NCBI RefSeq assembly: GCF_000722775.1
Contig: NZ_JPFZ01000013.1
Location: 1-64,000 of the forward strand
Source: Streptococcus mitis subsp. hohhotensis
GTDB lineage: Bacteria; Bacillota; Bacilli; Lactobacillales; Streptococcaceae
Length of the DNA stretch: 64,000 bases
Reading direction: 5' to 3'
Shown: positions 17,440-26,088 of the stretch, in pieces
Layout of the letters: each line of letters opens with the position of its first letter
How positions within the stretch are numbered: the first letter of the stretch is position 1
Notes under the pieces: generated by a model
The model's input: only the letters and a program-made list of their open reading frames with translations
What the model was told of the DNA's origin: nothing
Databases searched by the model: none
Position numbers and translations under genes: made by a program

Positions 17440-18081
17440 ATGAAACCAGAAGAACAAAGAGTTTTAGGAATCTTAGCAACCATTTTTGGAGCCATCGCAC
17501 TTTTAGGATCCTGGATCCCGTTTATTAACTATCTATCGTTGTTCATCGCCATCGTCGCATTTATCTTGGGGATTATCGACCTTATCGTCAACCACAAAAA
17601 ACGGAAAATAATGGCTATTATCGGAACATCCCTGGCAGTTGCCTCTGTTGTACTTTTCTTTACGACTCAGGTACTATACGCTGATGTCTACAAAGAGTAT
17701 GCCAGAGAGTTTAACCGTTCCTACATAGATACGAGTGCCTCAATGGAACGCGAAGAAGAAAGCGGCTCGACAGACGATACCTTCACCTGGACCCAAGAAC
17801 AGTTCGACGCCTTAATCGAAGGTGACCGTGACAACAAAGGAAAAGGTGGTACCGACTACAAGGATATTATCGACAAACACGGACAGCCAGATTCCGAGTT
17901 TGACTTCACTCTTGGGGGTTACAATACGAAAAAAATCACCTATATCTCCATTGGAGACAAGATCAAGACTGTTACCTTAACTTTTGCAAAACAGGACGAT
18001 GGACAGCTCTTGCTCGTCCAAAAACATGCAGTCGGTCTAGGTCTAGAAAAAAGCAAGCAACAAAACGATTCTGAAACCTGA
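17440..18081 (+). CDS. DUF4190-like membrane protein
   Basis: 213 residues from the ATG at 17440; an in-frame ATG at 17419 lacks a ribosome site, while GAGGAGAG precedes 17440. Two or three membrane helices fall in residues 7-80 (VLGILATIFGAIALLGSWIP, LFIAIVAFILGIIDLIV, IIGTSLAVASVVLFF). The soluble C-terminal part is rich in D/E/K and carries WTQEQFDALIEGDRDNKGKG, as in streptococcal surface or lipoprotein-like DUF4190 proteins. Function is unknown. It is divergent from the MarR/ABC operon and may share its operators. Confidence 0.72.
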   Translation: MKPEEQRVLGILATIFGAIALLGSWIPFINYLSLFIAIVAFILGIIDLIVNHKKRKIMAIIGTSLAVASVVLFFTTQVLYADVYKEYAREFNRSYIDTSASMEREEESGSTDDTFTWTQEQFDALIEGDRDNKGKGGTDYKDIIDKHGQPDSEFDFTLGGYNTKKITYISIGDKIKTVTLTFAKQDDGQLLLVQKHAVGLGLEKSKQQNDSET

Positions 18082-18097
18082 GTCTAAGTTCAAATAT

Positions 18098-18135
18098 CAA
18101 AAAAACGAACAGCTAGTAAAACTGTTCGTTTTTCT
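18098..18135. terminator. Bidirectional terminator between the membrane protein gene and yebC
   Basis: AAAAACGAACAG (18101-18112) and CTGTTCGTTTTT (18122-18133) form a 12-base stem with A and T runs on both sides, so it serves both converging genes. Confidence 0.9.
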
Positions 18136-18136
18136 A

Positions 18137-18853
18137 TTAGAATCCGTCTACGTTTGTGTAGATTTTTTGTACGTCTTCGTCGTCCTCAAGAACGCTGTAA
18201 AGTTTTTCAAAGGTTTCAAGGTCATCGCCTGACAATTCCACTTCTGACTGAGGAATCATTTCCAATTCAGTCACTTGGAATTCTTCGATACCTGACTCAC
18301 GAAGGGCAACGATAGCCTTATGAAGGTCAGTTGGAGCTGTGTAAACTGTGATTGTACCTTCTTCTGCTTCTACATCGTCCACATCCACATCTGCTTCAAG
18401 CAATTGCTCAAAGACTGCATCGGCATCTTCACCTGCAAATACGATAACTCCCTTGTTGTCAAAGAGGTATGAAACCGAACCTGAAGCGCCCATGTTTCCG
18501 CCGTTTTTACCAAAGGCTGCACGGACGTTGGCCGCTGTACGGTTGACATTTGAAGTCAAAGTATCCACGATCAACATAGAACCATTTGGTCCAAAACCTT
18601 CGTAACGTCCTTCTGTAAAGGTTTCGTCTGTGTTTCCTTTAGCCTTGTCCAAAGCCTTATCGATAACGTGTTTTGGCACTTGGGCTTGTTTAGCACGGTC
18701 GATAACGAATTTCAAAGCTGAGTTTGATTCTGGATCTGGATCACCTTTTTTAGCTGCTACATAGATTTCTACACCAAATTTTGCATATACTTTAGAGTTA
18801 GCTCCATCTTTAGCCGTTTTCTTGGCTACGATATTGGCCCATTTACGTCCCAT
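18137..18853 (-). CDS. yebC: YebC/PmpR-family protein
   Basis: 238 residues. The start [20 protein letters not shown] (the family usually has GHSKWxNI) and later segments [35 protein letters not shown] and [12 protein letters not shown] are diagnostic. It is of the shorter YeeN subtype. Recent work on the family points to relief of ribosome stalling at proline-rich stretches, and older work to transcriptional regulation. An AAGGAG site lies upstream, with a TATAAT promoter at 18889-18894. In pneumococcus this gene borders the ply region; here its neighbour is dinF. Confidence 0.92.
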   Translation of the reverse strand: MGRKWANIVAKKTAKDGANSKVYAKFGVEIYVAAKKGDPDPESNSALKFVIDRAKQAQVPKHVIDKALDKAKGNTDETFTEGRYEGFGPNGSMLIVDTLTSNVNRTAANVRAAFGKNGGNMGASGSVSYLFDNKGVIVFAGEDADAVFEQLLEADVDVDDVEAEEGTITVYTAPTDLHKAIVALRESGIEEFQVTELEMIPQSEVELSGDDLETFEKLYSVLEDDEDVQKIYTNVDGF

Positions 18854-18949
18854 TAGGAATCTCCTTTTTTCACATTTTAATCTTTCTTATTATAACACAA
18901 GTTTTTTCGATTTTCACTAGAGGAAATAGATTTTATTTAGCAAATACAG

Positions 18950-20320
18950 CTAGGAGAGCACTTTAGTTGCCAAGATTGCCTTGCCTTCTTTTATCAAGGG
19001 GTGACGGAATAATGAGAAGTACAGTTGAATGGTCATGGCAACCCAGATTAGGGGTTCGCAAAGAATAACTCCCTTATAGCCTGCCCAAGGGATAATCAAG
19101 ACCACAAAAGCGATTTTCCCGATTAGTTCGATAAAGCTAGAAACCAGAGGAAGGATTTTTTGCCCCAAGCCCTGCAAGCAATTGCGATAAATCAACAAGA
19201 GACTCAAAATAGGATAAAAAGCCGAGCTGATTTGCAAGTACAGACTACCATTTTCTACCAAATAGCTATCCGTCGAACTAGCCAAGAAGGAAACCAAGGC
19301 TGGACTGGCAAAAAAGAGGAAGATACAAACAAAAACTGCCCAGGATATACTTAAACGACTGCCGATTCGAAGACCTTGAACAATGCGGTCTGGTCGCTTA
19401 GCTCCTAGATTCTGAGAAGCAAAGGTCGTCATCGAGGCAGAAATAGCGGTCATAGGAAGAAGGGCGAAGGCCATAATGCGTCGAGCTGCCGTCTGGGCAC
19501 TAATAATCACTGCACCAAAGGTATTAACAGAAGACTGTAAAATCACACTGCCGATAGATACAATTGAACTCATCAAGCCCATAGCCAAACCTTGCTCCAA
19601 GAGATCAGCGTATAAGGCCTTATCCCATTTGAAATGCTTGAGTTGCGGGAGCAGTTCTGGAACACTCTTGCGGATATAGTAAAAGCAAAGAACCGCTGAT
19701 AAGCCTTGCGAAATGATGGTAGCAAGTCCCGCGGATTGAACTCCAAGATGCAATTGCGTAATAAAATAGAGATCCAGAACCACATTAACCAGAGCAGAGA
19801 AAATCAAAAAACCAAGCGCAGCCAGACTGTCCCCAATGGACCGCAACAAACCTGCAAAAAGATTATAAGCAAAGCTGACACCTACACAGGTCACAATCAT
19901 AGAAATATATTGATAGGACTGGGGAAGGATTTCTGCAGGAGTATCTAAATATTGCAAGAGTGGATACAAGCCAAGAAAGCCCAGCAGCATAACTACAACA
20001 CTCAAAAGAGCACCTAAAATCCAGGTAGCTGCTACTGCTTCCTTTATTTTAGTGAAATTCCGAGCCCCGTAATAACGAGCAATGACAATCCCCATCCCAT
20101 TTCCAACACCAAGAGTAAAACCTACAATCAGGTCAAAAATTGCTGTCGTCGCTCCTACTGCAGCCAAGGATTCTTGACCAAGAAAACGCCCAACAATCAA
20201 GACATCAGCAGTATTATAGAGCTGTTGAAAAATATTTGATAGCAAGATTGGGAAGGCGAAGCTTAAGAGCGAGGGAAGAATCGGACCATGTATCAGGTCC
20301 ACTGTTCGTTTTTTATTCAT
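18950..20320 (-). CDS. dinF: MATE-family efflux protein DinF
   Basis: 456 residues with about 12 membrane helices in two homologous halves, typical of MATE antiporters (PILLSNIFQQLYNTADVLIVG in the first half, SSVNTFGAVIISAQTAARRI in the second). In pneumococcus dinF lies in the competence-inducible cinA-recA-dinF-lytA operon. Here the order cinA-recA-BOX-dinF is kept but no lytA follows; yebC comes directly after. An internal promoter with its predicted start at the ATG (20327-20355) suggests additional leaderless expression. Confidence 0.9.
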   Translation of the reverse strand: MNKKRTVDLIHGPILPSLLSFAFPILLSNIFQQLYNTADVLIVGRFLGQESLAAVGATTAIFDLIVGFTLGVGNGMGIVIARYYGARNFTKIKEAVAATWILGALLSVVVMLLGFLGLYPLLQYLDTPAEILPQSYQYISMIVTCVGVSFAYNLFAGLLRSIGDSLAALGFLIFSALVNVVLDLYFITQLHLGVQSAGLATIISQGLSAVLCFYYIRKSVPELLPQLKHFKWDKALYADLLEQGLAMGLMSSIVSIGSVILQSSVNTFGAVIISAQTAARRIMAFALLPMTAISASMTTFASQNLGAKRPDRIVQGLRIGSRLSISWAVFVCIFLFFASPALVSFLASSTDSYLVENGSLYLQISSAFYPILSLLLIYRNCLQGLGQKILPLVSSFIELIGKIAFVVLIIPWAGYKGVILCEPLIWVAMTIQLYFSLFRHPLIKEGKAILATKVLS

Positions 20321-20326
20321 AAGGCT

Positions 20327-20355
20327 ATTATATCAGCTTTCTAGAGGAGCGACAA
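20327..20355 (-). promoter_or_regulatory. dinF promoter, predicted leaderless start
   Basis: TTGTCG (20355-20350), 17 bases, TATAAT (20332-20327) on the minus strand. Seven bases downstream of the -10 is the A of the dinF ATG (20320), and no ribosome site precedes it. Confidence 0.65.
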
Positions 20356-20436
20356 GAAACAGCAAACTATGCGCAAGCTGAAAACCAGAACAAGCAACTA
20401 AAAAGCAGCGGATTTGCTCCACTACTTTAATAGCTT

Positions 20437-20541
20437 ATACTCAATGAAAATCAAAAAGCAAACTAGGAAACTAGCCGTAAGCTGTACTTGAGTACGGTAA
20501 GGCGACGCTGACGTGGTTTGAATTTGATTTTCGAAGAGTAT
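20437..20541 (-). repeat. BOX repeat (A-C form) between recA and dinF
   Basis: 105 bp, ATACTCAATGAAAATC to TTTTCGAAGAGTAT on the plus strand, lacking boxB. Its last base overlaps the final base of the recA stop codon, the same arrangement as at ilvN. It sits inside the cinA-recA-dinF transcription unit. Confidence 0.92.
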
Positions 20542-21706
20542 TATTCTTCAATTTCGATTTCAAGCTCATCGCCTAGGTCAAGTGTAACTTCTTCATTCAC
20601 AGAATCTGCTTGAACTGCTTCATCTTTTTTAACTTCAACACCTTCTACAGAAGCTTCTTCTCCATCAACCAAACCAAATTGAACACGGACTTGATGGTCA
20701 ATTTCATCAAAGATTTCTGGGTGATCTGCCAAGTATTTCTTCGCATTTTCAGAACCTTGCCCGATTTTCTCATCCTTGTAAGAGTACCAAGCTCCTGCTT
20801 TTTTGATGATATCCAAATCGCTTGCGATTTTCAAGAGTTCACCAGTCTTAGAAATCCCTTCTCCGTACATGATTTCAACGAAGGCTTCCTTAAATGGTGG
20901 AGCCACCTTGTTTTTCACGACCTTGATCTTAGTTTCTTTACCGACATTAGTATCTTTTTGGTCACCAGTTCCCTTGATTTGCGTACTTCCACGAACATCC
21001 AAACGGACTGATGCGTAGAATTTCAGAGCACGTCCACCAGGAGTTGTTTCTGGATTTCCAAACATCACTCCAACTTTTTCACGCAATTGGTTGATAAAGA
21101 TGGCAATTGTTTTGGTTTTATTGATAGAGGCACCGAGCTTACGCATAGCCTGGCTCATCATACGAGCCTGCAAACCAACGTGGCTATCTCCGATATCGCC
21201 ATCAATTTCCGCACGAGGTACAAGGGCAGCAACTGAGTCGACTACAACAAGATCCACAGCACCTGAGTCAATCAATTTTCCTGCAATTTCAAGACCTTGC
21301 TCTCCTGAGTCTGGTTGAGACAAGAGCAATTCGTCAATGTTGACACCAAGAGCCGCAGCATAAGCTGGATCAAGGGCATGTTCCGCATCGATAAAGGCTG
21401 CAATCCCACCTTCTTTTTGTGCTTGCGCAACTGCATGAAGGGCAACCGTTGTCTTACCAGATGACTCTGGTCCGTAGATTTCGATGATACGTCCCTTAGG
21501 ATAACCACCTGAACCAAGGGCAATGTCAAGAGCTAAAGAACCTGAACTCATCACTTGCACCTTTTGCTCAGCACGTTCACCCAAACGCATGATTGACCCT
21601 TTACCAAAGTCTTTCTCAATCAATTTAAGAGCATCATTCAAGGCTTTTTCACGTTCTGCCCCGAATTTTTTTGAAATTTCATCTAATTTTTTGGTTTTTT
21701 CGCCAT
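20541..21706 (-). pseudogene. recA: recA, recombinase A, with an apparent one-base deletion near codon 6
   Basis: The natural start is the ATG at 21706 (AGGAGA five bases upstream), coding MAKKP. The A tract at 21692-21687 has six A where seven are needed, so the frame reads into TAG at 21685-21683. Adding one base gives exactly 388 residues, the pneumococcal length as I recall it, so the rest is intact: Walker [10 protein letters not shown], the ATPase core, the [20 protein letters not shown] loop and an acidic tail. The sequence A-AAA-AAT before the stop fits a -1 slippery heptamer that would restore the frame. Otherwise this is a mutation or a sequencing error. A TTG at 21641 re-enters the frame but has no ribosome site. 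Confidence 0.85.
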
Positions 21707-21760
21707 TCTATTCTCCTACATTCTAATGGTCCTCAGACCTATCTACTATTATATCAAAAG

Positions 21761-23017
21761 TTAGTCACTTAATAAAGCCTTGCGAACTAGGTTAAAGGCA
21801 TGCATAACCGCAATGTGACGCACATCTGCTCGACTTCTGCCTCCAATATTCACCTTGATGACTTCAGTTCCTTGCTCTTGAGCCAAGCCTATGAAGACTG
21901 TCCCAGCTGGGTGACCTTCTAGGCTATCTGGCCCTGCTACTCCAGTCAAACTAAGGCCAAAATCAGACTGGGTCTTGCTTCGTGCCTGCTCAGCCATCTT
22001 CTGAGCTGTAAATTCAGACACAACACCATATTCTTCCAAATCCTTGACAGGAATATCCAACATCTTTGATTTTTTCTCCAGGCTATAGGTTACAAAACCA
22101 CCCTTAAATATACTTGAAGCACCCGAAAAATCCGCCACAGTAGCTTGGAAAAGCCCTGCCGTCAAACTCTCAGCAGCCGTGATGGTTTTCCCTTGCCTTT
22201 TCAGTTCTTCTACCACAATGCTAGCTAAACTAGTTTCTTCCCCATAACCATAACAAAGTTCTCGTAAAGAAAGGCCTTCAAAAGTTTGGCAATTCAAGAT
22301 TTGATTTTCCAAGATATCCAGCGCTTGATTCGCCTCTTCTTGGCTGCTAGCTTTTGTTGACAGACGCAGAGTGACTTCTCCTGTCTTAGCATAAGGGGCC
22401 AAGGTCGGATCTGTTTGATTATCAATTAAATCAGCTAAAATCGTAACCAACTGACTTTCGCCAATCCCAAAGAAACGAAGAACTCGGGAATATAGCTTAC
22501 TCCCTGTCATCAACTTAGGTAGAAGTTGGTTTAAAACCATGGGTTTTAATTCACTTGGTGGACCTGGAAGGACAACGTAGGTCACTCTATCGACTTCCAA
22601 TATTCCTCCCACAGCCAGTCCTGTTTCATTCGGTAGTGAAGTCGCCCCTTCTACAAGTTGAGCTTGTCTTTCGTTATTCGGTGTTCGGACATAGTCTGGT
22701 CTCTGGGCAAAAAAGACATCCAACTTCTCCTGCGCCTGAGGATCGAATACCAATGCTTTCCCTAAGAATTTAGCCAAGGTTTGTTTGGTTAGGTCGTCCT
22801 CAGTTGGCCCTAAACCACCTGTCAAAATCACCAGACTGCTACGTTGACTGGCAATCTCAAGCAGGGATAAGAGACGGGCTTCATTGTCTCCTACAGCCGT
22901 CTGAAAATATACATCTACCCCAATCTCTGCTAGTTTTTCTGATAAAAACTGAGCATTGGTATTGACAATCTGTCCTGTCAAAATCTCTGTTCCAACAGCA
23001 ATAATTTCTGCTTTCAT
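21761..23017 (-). CDS. cinA: Competence-induced protein CinA
   Basis: 418 residues. The N-terminal molybdopterin-binding-like domain (about 1-170: [49 protein letters not shown]) is followed by the C-terminal CinA/PncC domain (about 255-415: [21 protein letters not shown]), an NMN deamidase in related proteins. In streptococci it recruits RecA to the membrane during transformation. It is first in the cinA-recA-dinF unit, with AGGAGG upstream and a ComX cin-box at 23035-23042. Confidence 0.96.
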   Translation of the reverse strand: MKAEIIAVGTEILTGQIVNTNAQFLSEKLAEIGVDVYFQTAVGDNEARLLSLLEIASQRSSLVILTGGLGPTEDDLTKQTLAKFLGKALVFDPQAQEKLDVFFAQRPDYVRTPNNERQAQLVEGATSLPNETGLAVGGILEVDRVTYVVLPGPPSELKPMVLNQLLPKLMTGSKLYSRVLRFFGIGESQLVTILADLIDNQTDPTLAPYAKTGEVTLRLSTKASSQEEANQALDILENQILNCQTFEGLSLRELCYGYGEETSLASIVVEELKRQGKTITAAESLTAGLFQATVADFSGASSIFKGGFVTYSLEKKSKMLDIPVKDLEEYGVVSEFTAQKMAEQARSKTQSDFGLSLTGVAGPDSLEGHPAGTVFIGLAQEQGTEVIKVNIGGRSRADVRHIAVMHAFNLVRKALLSD

Positions 23018-23034
23018 ACTTCCTCCTACCTATC

Positions 23035-23042
23035 TATTCGTA
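23035..23042 (-). promoter_or_regulatory. ComX (SigX) cin-box of cinA
   Basis: TACGAATA on the minus strand, the exact core of late-competence promoters, 17 bases upstream of the cinA ATG and preceded by an A/T run. It places cinA-recA under the competence sigma factor. Confidence 0.9.
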
Positions 23043-23049
23043 TTTTTTT

Positions 23050-23085
23050 GAAAAAATCGCAGGAAATTTCCCACGATTGATTTTT
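23050..23085 (-). terminator. Terminator after the LCP protein gene
   Basis: AATCGTGGGAAA and TTTCCTGCGATT (23078-23055) form a long stem followed by TTTTTTC on the minus strand. Confidence 0.8.
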
Positions 23086-23103
23086 TTATTTGTATAAAGA
23101 AAG

Positions 23104-24120
23104 TTAATTATCTTCGTCACTAACAGGCACCCGTCCAAATAAATCTTCAAATAAGACAACATTTGTTTCAAGCTGAGTGACTTCTTCTTGTCCCAAAGAA
23201 CGTCTCAAAAGATTCTGCATTTCCAACATATGGTTTCTCGTAACAATTTGATAAGAAACGCCTTGTAGCATCTCCCCTTCACCCTTCAACTGTTGTGTTT
23301 CAATGGTTTTAAATGAATCTTTATAGCCCAACAAGCTTGGAATACTTTTCGCAGATAAATCAATATTAGTCTGCATATTAGTACTTAGGGCTTTTAAAAT
23401 AGATTGGTAGTGACTGACACTATTCAAACTAAGAACTTTTTCAACAACTTTTTGAATGACTTCACGCTGACGCTTTTGACGACCATAGTCTCCTTCTGGG
23501 TCTTGATAACGCATGCGTGAATAAACAAGCGCTTCTTCTCCATTTATTGTCTGCTCTCCAACACCGATAGAAATGGTATTAAATTCTTCTTGGTCACTGA
23601 TAGAGATTGGGAAACCTAGTGTATTATTAACCGTAATCCCACCCACTGCATCTACCAATTGTTGCAATCCTTGCATATTAACCATAATGTAGCGATCGAT
23701 ATGGATATTCATCATCTTTTGAATTGTTTCTATAGCAAGTTCTGCACCGCCACCAGCATAGGCAGCGTTTAACTTCGCTTCTTCAATACTACCATCTTTA
23801 TGTTGAATTTTAGTCAGGATATCACGCTCCAAACTCAGCATCATGGTCTTCTTAGTATGTGGATTGACAGTCAAGAGAATCATGGAATCACTATTTCCAG
23901 CCCACTGATCTGTACGCTCCACATTCCCAGTATCAACCCCCATTAACAGAATGGTCAAAGGCTCTGTTGCTTCAATAACCTTGGTTTCTTCGCCGATTTT
24001 TTTATAGGTCTTTGATAAGGTTTGTGTGCCTTGCTGATAAATAGTATAAGCAAAAACACCGACACCCAAAACTGTCACAGCTAGAAAAGCTAGCACCATT
24101 CCAATAATTTTTTTAACCAT
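23104..24120 (-). CDS. LytR-CpsA-Psr (LCP) family cell-wall ligase
   Basis: 338 residues. A single N-terminal membrane anchor (GMVLAFLAVTVLGVGVFAYT, about 7-27) precedes an extracellular LCP domain (about 55-230). The conserved segments are LTILLMGVDTG, DSMILLTVNP, SLERDIL, the IMVNMQGLQQLVDAVGGI stretch and ALVYSRMRY. LCP enzymes transfer teichoic acids or capsule from undecaprenyl carriers to peptidoglycan. It follows the GNAT and tsaE genes closely (seven bases from the GNAT start side), suggesting an operon tsaE-GNAT-LCP. Confidence 0.9.
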   Translation of the reverse strand: MVKKIIGMVLAFLAVTVLGVGVFAYTIYQQGTQTLSKTYKKIGEETKVIEATEPLTILLMGVDTGNVERTDQWAGNSDSMILLTVNPHTKKTMMLSLERDILTKIQHKDGSIEEAKLNAAYAGGGAELAIETIQKMMNIHIDRYIMVNMQGLQQLVDAVGGITVNNTLGFPISISDQEEFNTISIGVGEQTINGEEALVYSRMRYQDPEGDYGRQKRQREVIQKVVEKVLSLNSVSHYQSILKALSTNMQTNIDLSAKSIPSLLGYKDSFKTIETQQLKGEGEMLQGVSYQIVTRNHMLEMQNLLRRSLGQEEVTQLETNVVLFEDLFGRVPVSDEDN

Positions 24121-24127
24121 ATTTCTA

Positions 24128-24646
24128 CTAATCTATCAGTTTACCCATCAAGTAAACATCGATAAATTTCCCTTCTTCTATATATGCTCCACGCTCTTGG
24201 CGACCTTCAATTACAAAGCCATGCTTTTGATACAGATGAACTGCTGCTTGATTACGAGTTTGGACAGTCAGTTGGAGACGACGTAGAATGCCACTTGCTT
24301 GTGCCCACTCTATGACTTCTTCTAGCAACAAACTTCCCAATCTATTATTCCAATATCTTTTTCCAATCACAATGAAGAGATCTCCAATATGACGGACTCT
24401 CTTGCGCTGGTCAGCTGTAATATTTATAATACCAGCAATTTCATCATTCAGCAAGGCAAGTAAGGTTATCTGATTGTCCGAACTAGCTTGCTTGTTGAGG
24501 AATATTTCCATCTCCTCACTGGTCAAGAGAATACCATCTCCGTCTAAGCTGGTAAAATCTGTTTCCAAACTTACACGATTTAAAAAGGCCACTAATTCAG
24601 CTGCATCTTTAGACTCTGCTTCCCTAATGAGCAATTCATACTCCAT
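24128..24646 (-). CDS. GNAT-family acetyltransferase
   Basis: 172 residues of RimL/GNAT fold. The acetyl-CoA loop region is GDLFIVIGKRYWNNRLGSLL and the C-terminal beta-bulge region is AVHLYQKHGFVIEGRQERGA. The substrate cannot be told. It overlaps the tsaE 3' end by 11 bases (24636-24646) and is followed after seven bases by the LCP gene, the arrangement usual in pneumococcal genomes. Confidence 0.88.
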   Translation of the reverse strand: MEYELLIREAESKDAAELVAFLNRVSLETDFTSLDGDGILLTSEEMEIFLNKQASSDNQITLLALLNDEIAGIINITADQRKRVRHIGDLFIVIGKRYWNNRLGSLLLEEVIEWAQASGILRRLQLTVQTRNQAAVHLYQKHGFVIEGRQERGAYIEEGKFIDVYLMGKLID

Positions 24647-25079
24647 GTTGAAGCTCCTCTAAAAGCTTTTCTGCACGCAAACCCTTTGCTTGGAAATGTA
24701 ATCTGCGACCGTCTTCTTCTTTTAGAATTTCCAACTCTAAATAAGTATCTGGTAAGGCATCTCCTAAGAGATTTCCCCACTCAATAACAGTCACTCCGCC
24801 ACCAAAGAGAAACTCATCTAAATCAATAGAATCAGCATCTCCTTCAATTCGATAAACATCTAGGTGGTAAAGCGGAAGACGACCTTCATACTCTCTTACG
24901 ATAGTATAGGTTGGACTCTTAATCATCTGGGAAATCTGTAATCCCTTAGCAAGTCCTTTAGTAAAGGTCGTTTTACCTGCACCCAGTTCTCCAGTTAAGA
25001 TTAAAACATCATTCTTTTCTAATAGATGACCCAAACGCTCCCCTAAGGCTTGCAACTCTTCTTCACTTTTTGTGTACAT
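24636..25079 (-). CDS. tsaE: tRNA t6A-modification ATPase TsaE
   Basis: 147 residues. Walker A is LTGELGAGKTTFTKGLAKGL (about 30-49), and SPTYTIVREYEGRLPLYHLD and VIEWGNLLGDALPD are diagnostic of the family. TsaE works with TsaB and TsaD in N6-threonylcarbamoyl-adenosine formation at position 37 of ANN-decoding tRNAs. First of an overlapping set with the GNAT and LCP genes. tsaB and tsaD are not in the window. Confidence 0.95.
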   Translation of the reverse strand: MYTKSEEELQALGERLGHLLEKNDVLILTGELGAGKTTFTKGLAKGLQISQMIKSPTYTIVREYEGRLPLYHLDVYRIEGDADSIDLDEFLFGGGVTVIEWGNLLGDALPDTYLELEILKEEDGRRLHFQAKGLRAEKLLEELQHGV

Positions 25080-25163
25080 ATTCTTATTATACCAAAAACT
25101 TTTCTTTTGTGTCTATTTTACTGCTAAACTTACCATCATAACATCCATAAAAACAAGCTTTCT

Positions 25164-25784
25164 CTAAAAGAAAATGAGCGTAGCAATGACCAATACAAGA
25201 TCTCGGAAAATATGACCATAAAAGGAAACTTCCTTTTTAACAGAATTTGGGACAAGATAGGCTGCAAAAAACAAACCCAGTCCAATATACATCAGAAGTG
25301 AGACAATGGTCATTGGATTTCTTAAGAAGAGAAGTGTTGCTAAAATAGTCACCAAAACTGTCTTTTTTCTGTCTAGCATAGCAAGCAAATCGCGCATGTA
25401 TTTTTTCAAGGGTAAAAAAATCAGCAAATCTAGCCCAAATAGGAAAAAGAAGGATGGCAATAAAAAATCAACTAATTCTTGCTGCAACGTATTTTTGATG
25501 AACAAGTTATCTGACAGGACAAGAACAGCTCCTAACAAATTAATTAAGAGCAGGATACTGTAAAGAAGCTTCACTGACTTCTTACTGGCTAGGACACTAT
25601 GGACTTCTTGCTTACGGGTATAAAGATAATTTACTCCAGCACAGATTCCTGAAACGAAGACCATACTTCCGATGAAAAAAGCTGTACTTTGTTTAAAGGA
25701 CAAGATGCATTCCTTCCATAGGAAACAGCTACTCAAACTGATTTGAATTAAAGCTAACAAAAATAAGACTCTCATTGATTTCAT
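25164..25784 (-). CDS. Hypothetical polytopic membrane protein
   Basis: 206 residues with about six hydrophobic helices (VLFLLALIQISLSSCFLW, TAFFIGSMVFVSGICAGVNY, LLYSILLLINLLGAVLVLS, LLPSFFFLFGLDLLIFL, VLVTILATLLFL, SLLMYIGLGLFFAAYLV). The start codon follows GGGAGAG at good spacing. I recognise no family signature or catalytic motif. It lies between tsaE and a BOX repeat on the same strand as its neighbours, and likely has its own promoter upstream. Confidence 0.75.
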   Translation of the reverse strand: MKSMRVLFLLALIQISLSSCFLWKECILSFKQSTAFFIGSMVFVSGICAGVNYLYTRKQEVHSVLASKKSVKLLYSILLLINLLGAVLVLSDNLFIKNTLQQELVDFLLPSFFFLFGLDLLIFLPLKKYMRDLLAMLDRKKTVLVTILATLLFLRNPMTIVSLLMYIGLGLFFAAYLVPNSVKKEVSFYGHIFRDLVLVIATLIFF

Positions 25785-25888
25785 CTTTTCTCTCCCTTCC
25801 TACCAATCATTATACTAGGAGAAAAGAGAGAACTGTTTCCAATCTTCTCAAATGTCTCTTTTAGACGCTAAACAAACACCAGATACTA

Positions 25889-26001
25889 ATACTCAGTAAA
25901 AATCAAAGAGTAAACTAGGAAGCTAGCCGCAGATTGCTCAAAACACTGTTTTGAGGTTGCAGATAGAGCTGACGTGGTTTGAAGAGATTTTGGAAGAATA
26001 T
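25889..26001 (-). repeat. BOX repeat, shortened and diverged
   Basis: About 113 bp, ATACTCAGTAAAAATC to GATTTTGGAAGAATAT on the plus strand. It retains boxC, the second half of boxB (CTCAAAACACTGTTTTGAGGTTG) and a shortened boxA, with several substitutions including in both ends, so it is probably an old copy. Confidence 0.85.
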
Positions 26002-26011
26002 AAATTGAAAT

Positions 26012-26046
26012 AAGGCTAATAGTATTAATTTCACTATCAGCCTTAC
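26012..26046 (-). terminator. Terminator after the TprA-like regulator gene
   Basis: AAGGCTGATAGT and ACTATTAGCCTT (26044-26012) form a 12-base stem with one mismatch, followed by ATTTC on the minus strand. Confidence 0.7.
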
Positions 26047-26088
26047 AGGTTATTTAACGTTTCAGAAAAACTATAATGTCAAGATTAA

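Noticed and set aside
20541-21641. RecA starting at TTG 21641 as the true gene
   Set aside because: The start lacks a ribosome site and omits the conserved N-terminus, which is present in another frame upstream behind a good AGGAGA-ATG. A frameshift explains this better.
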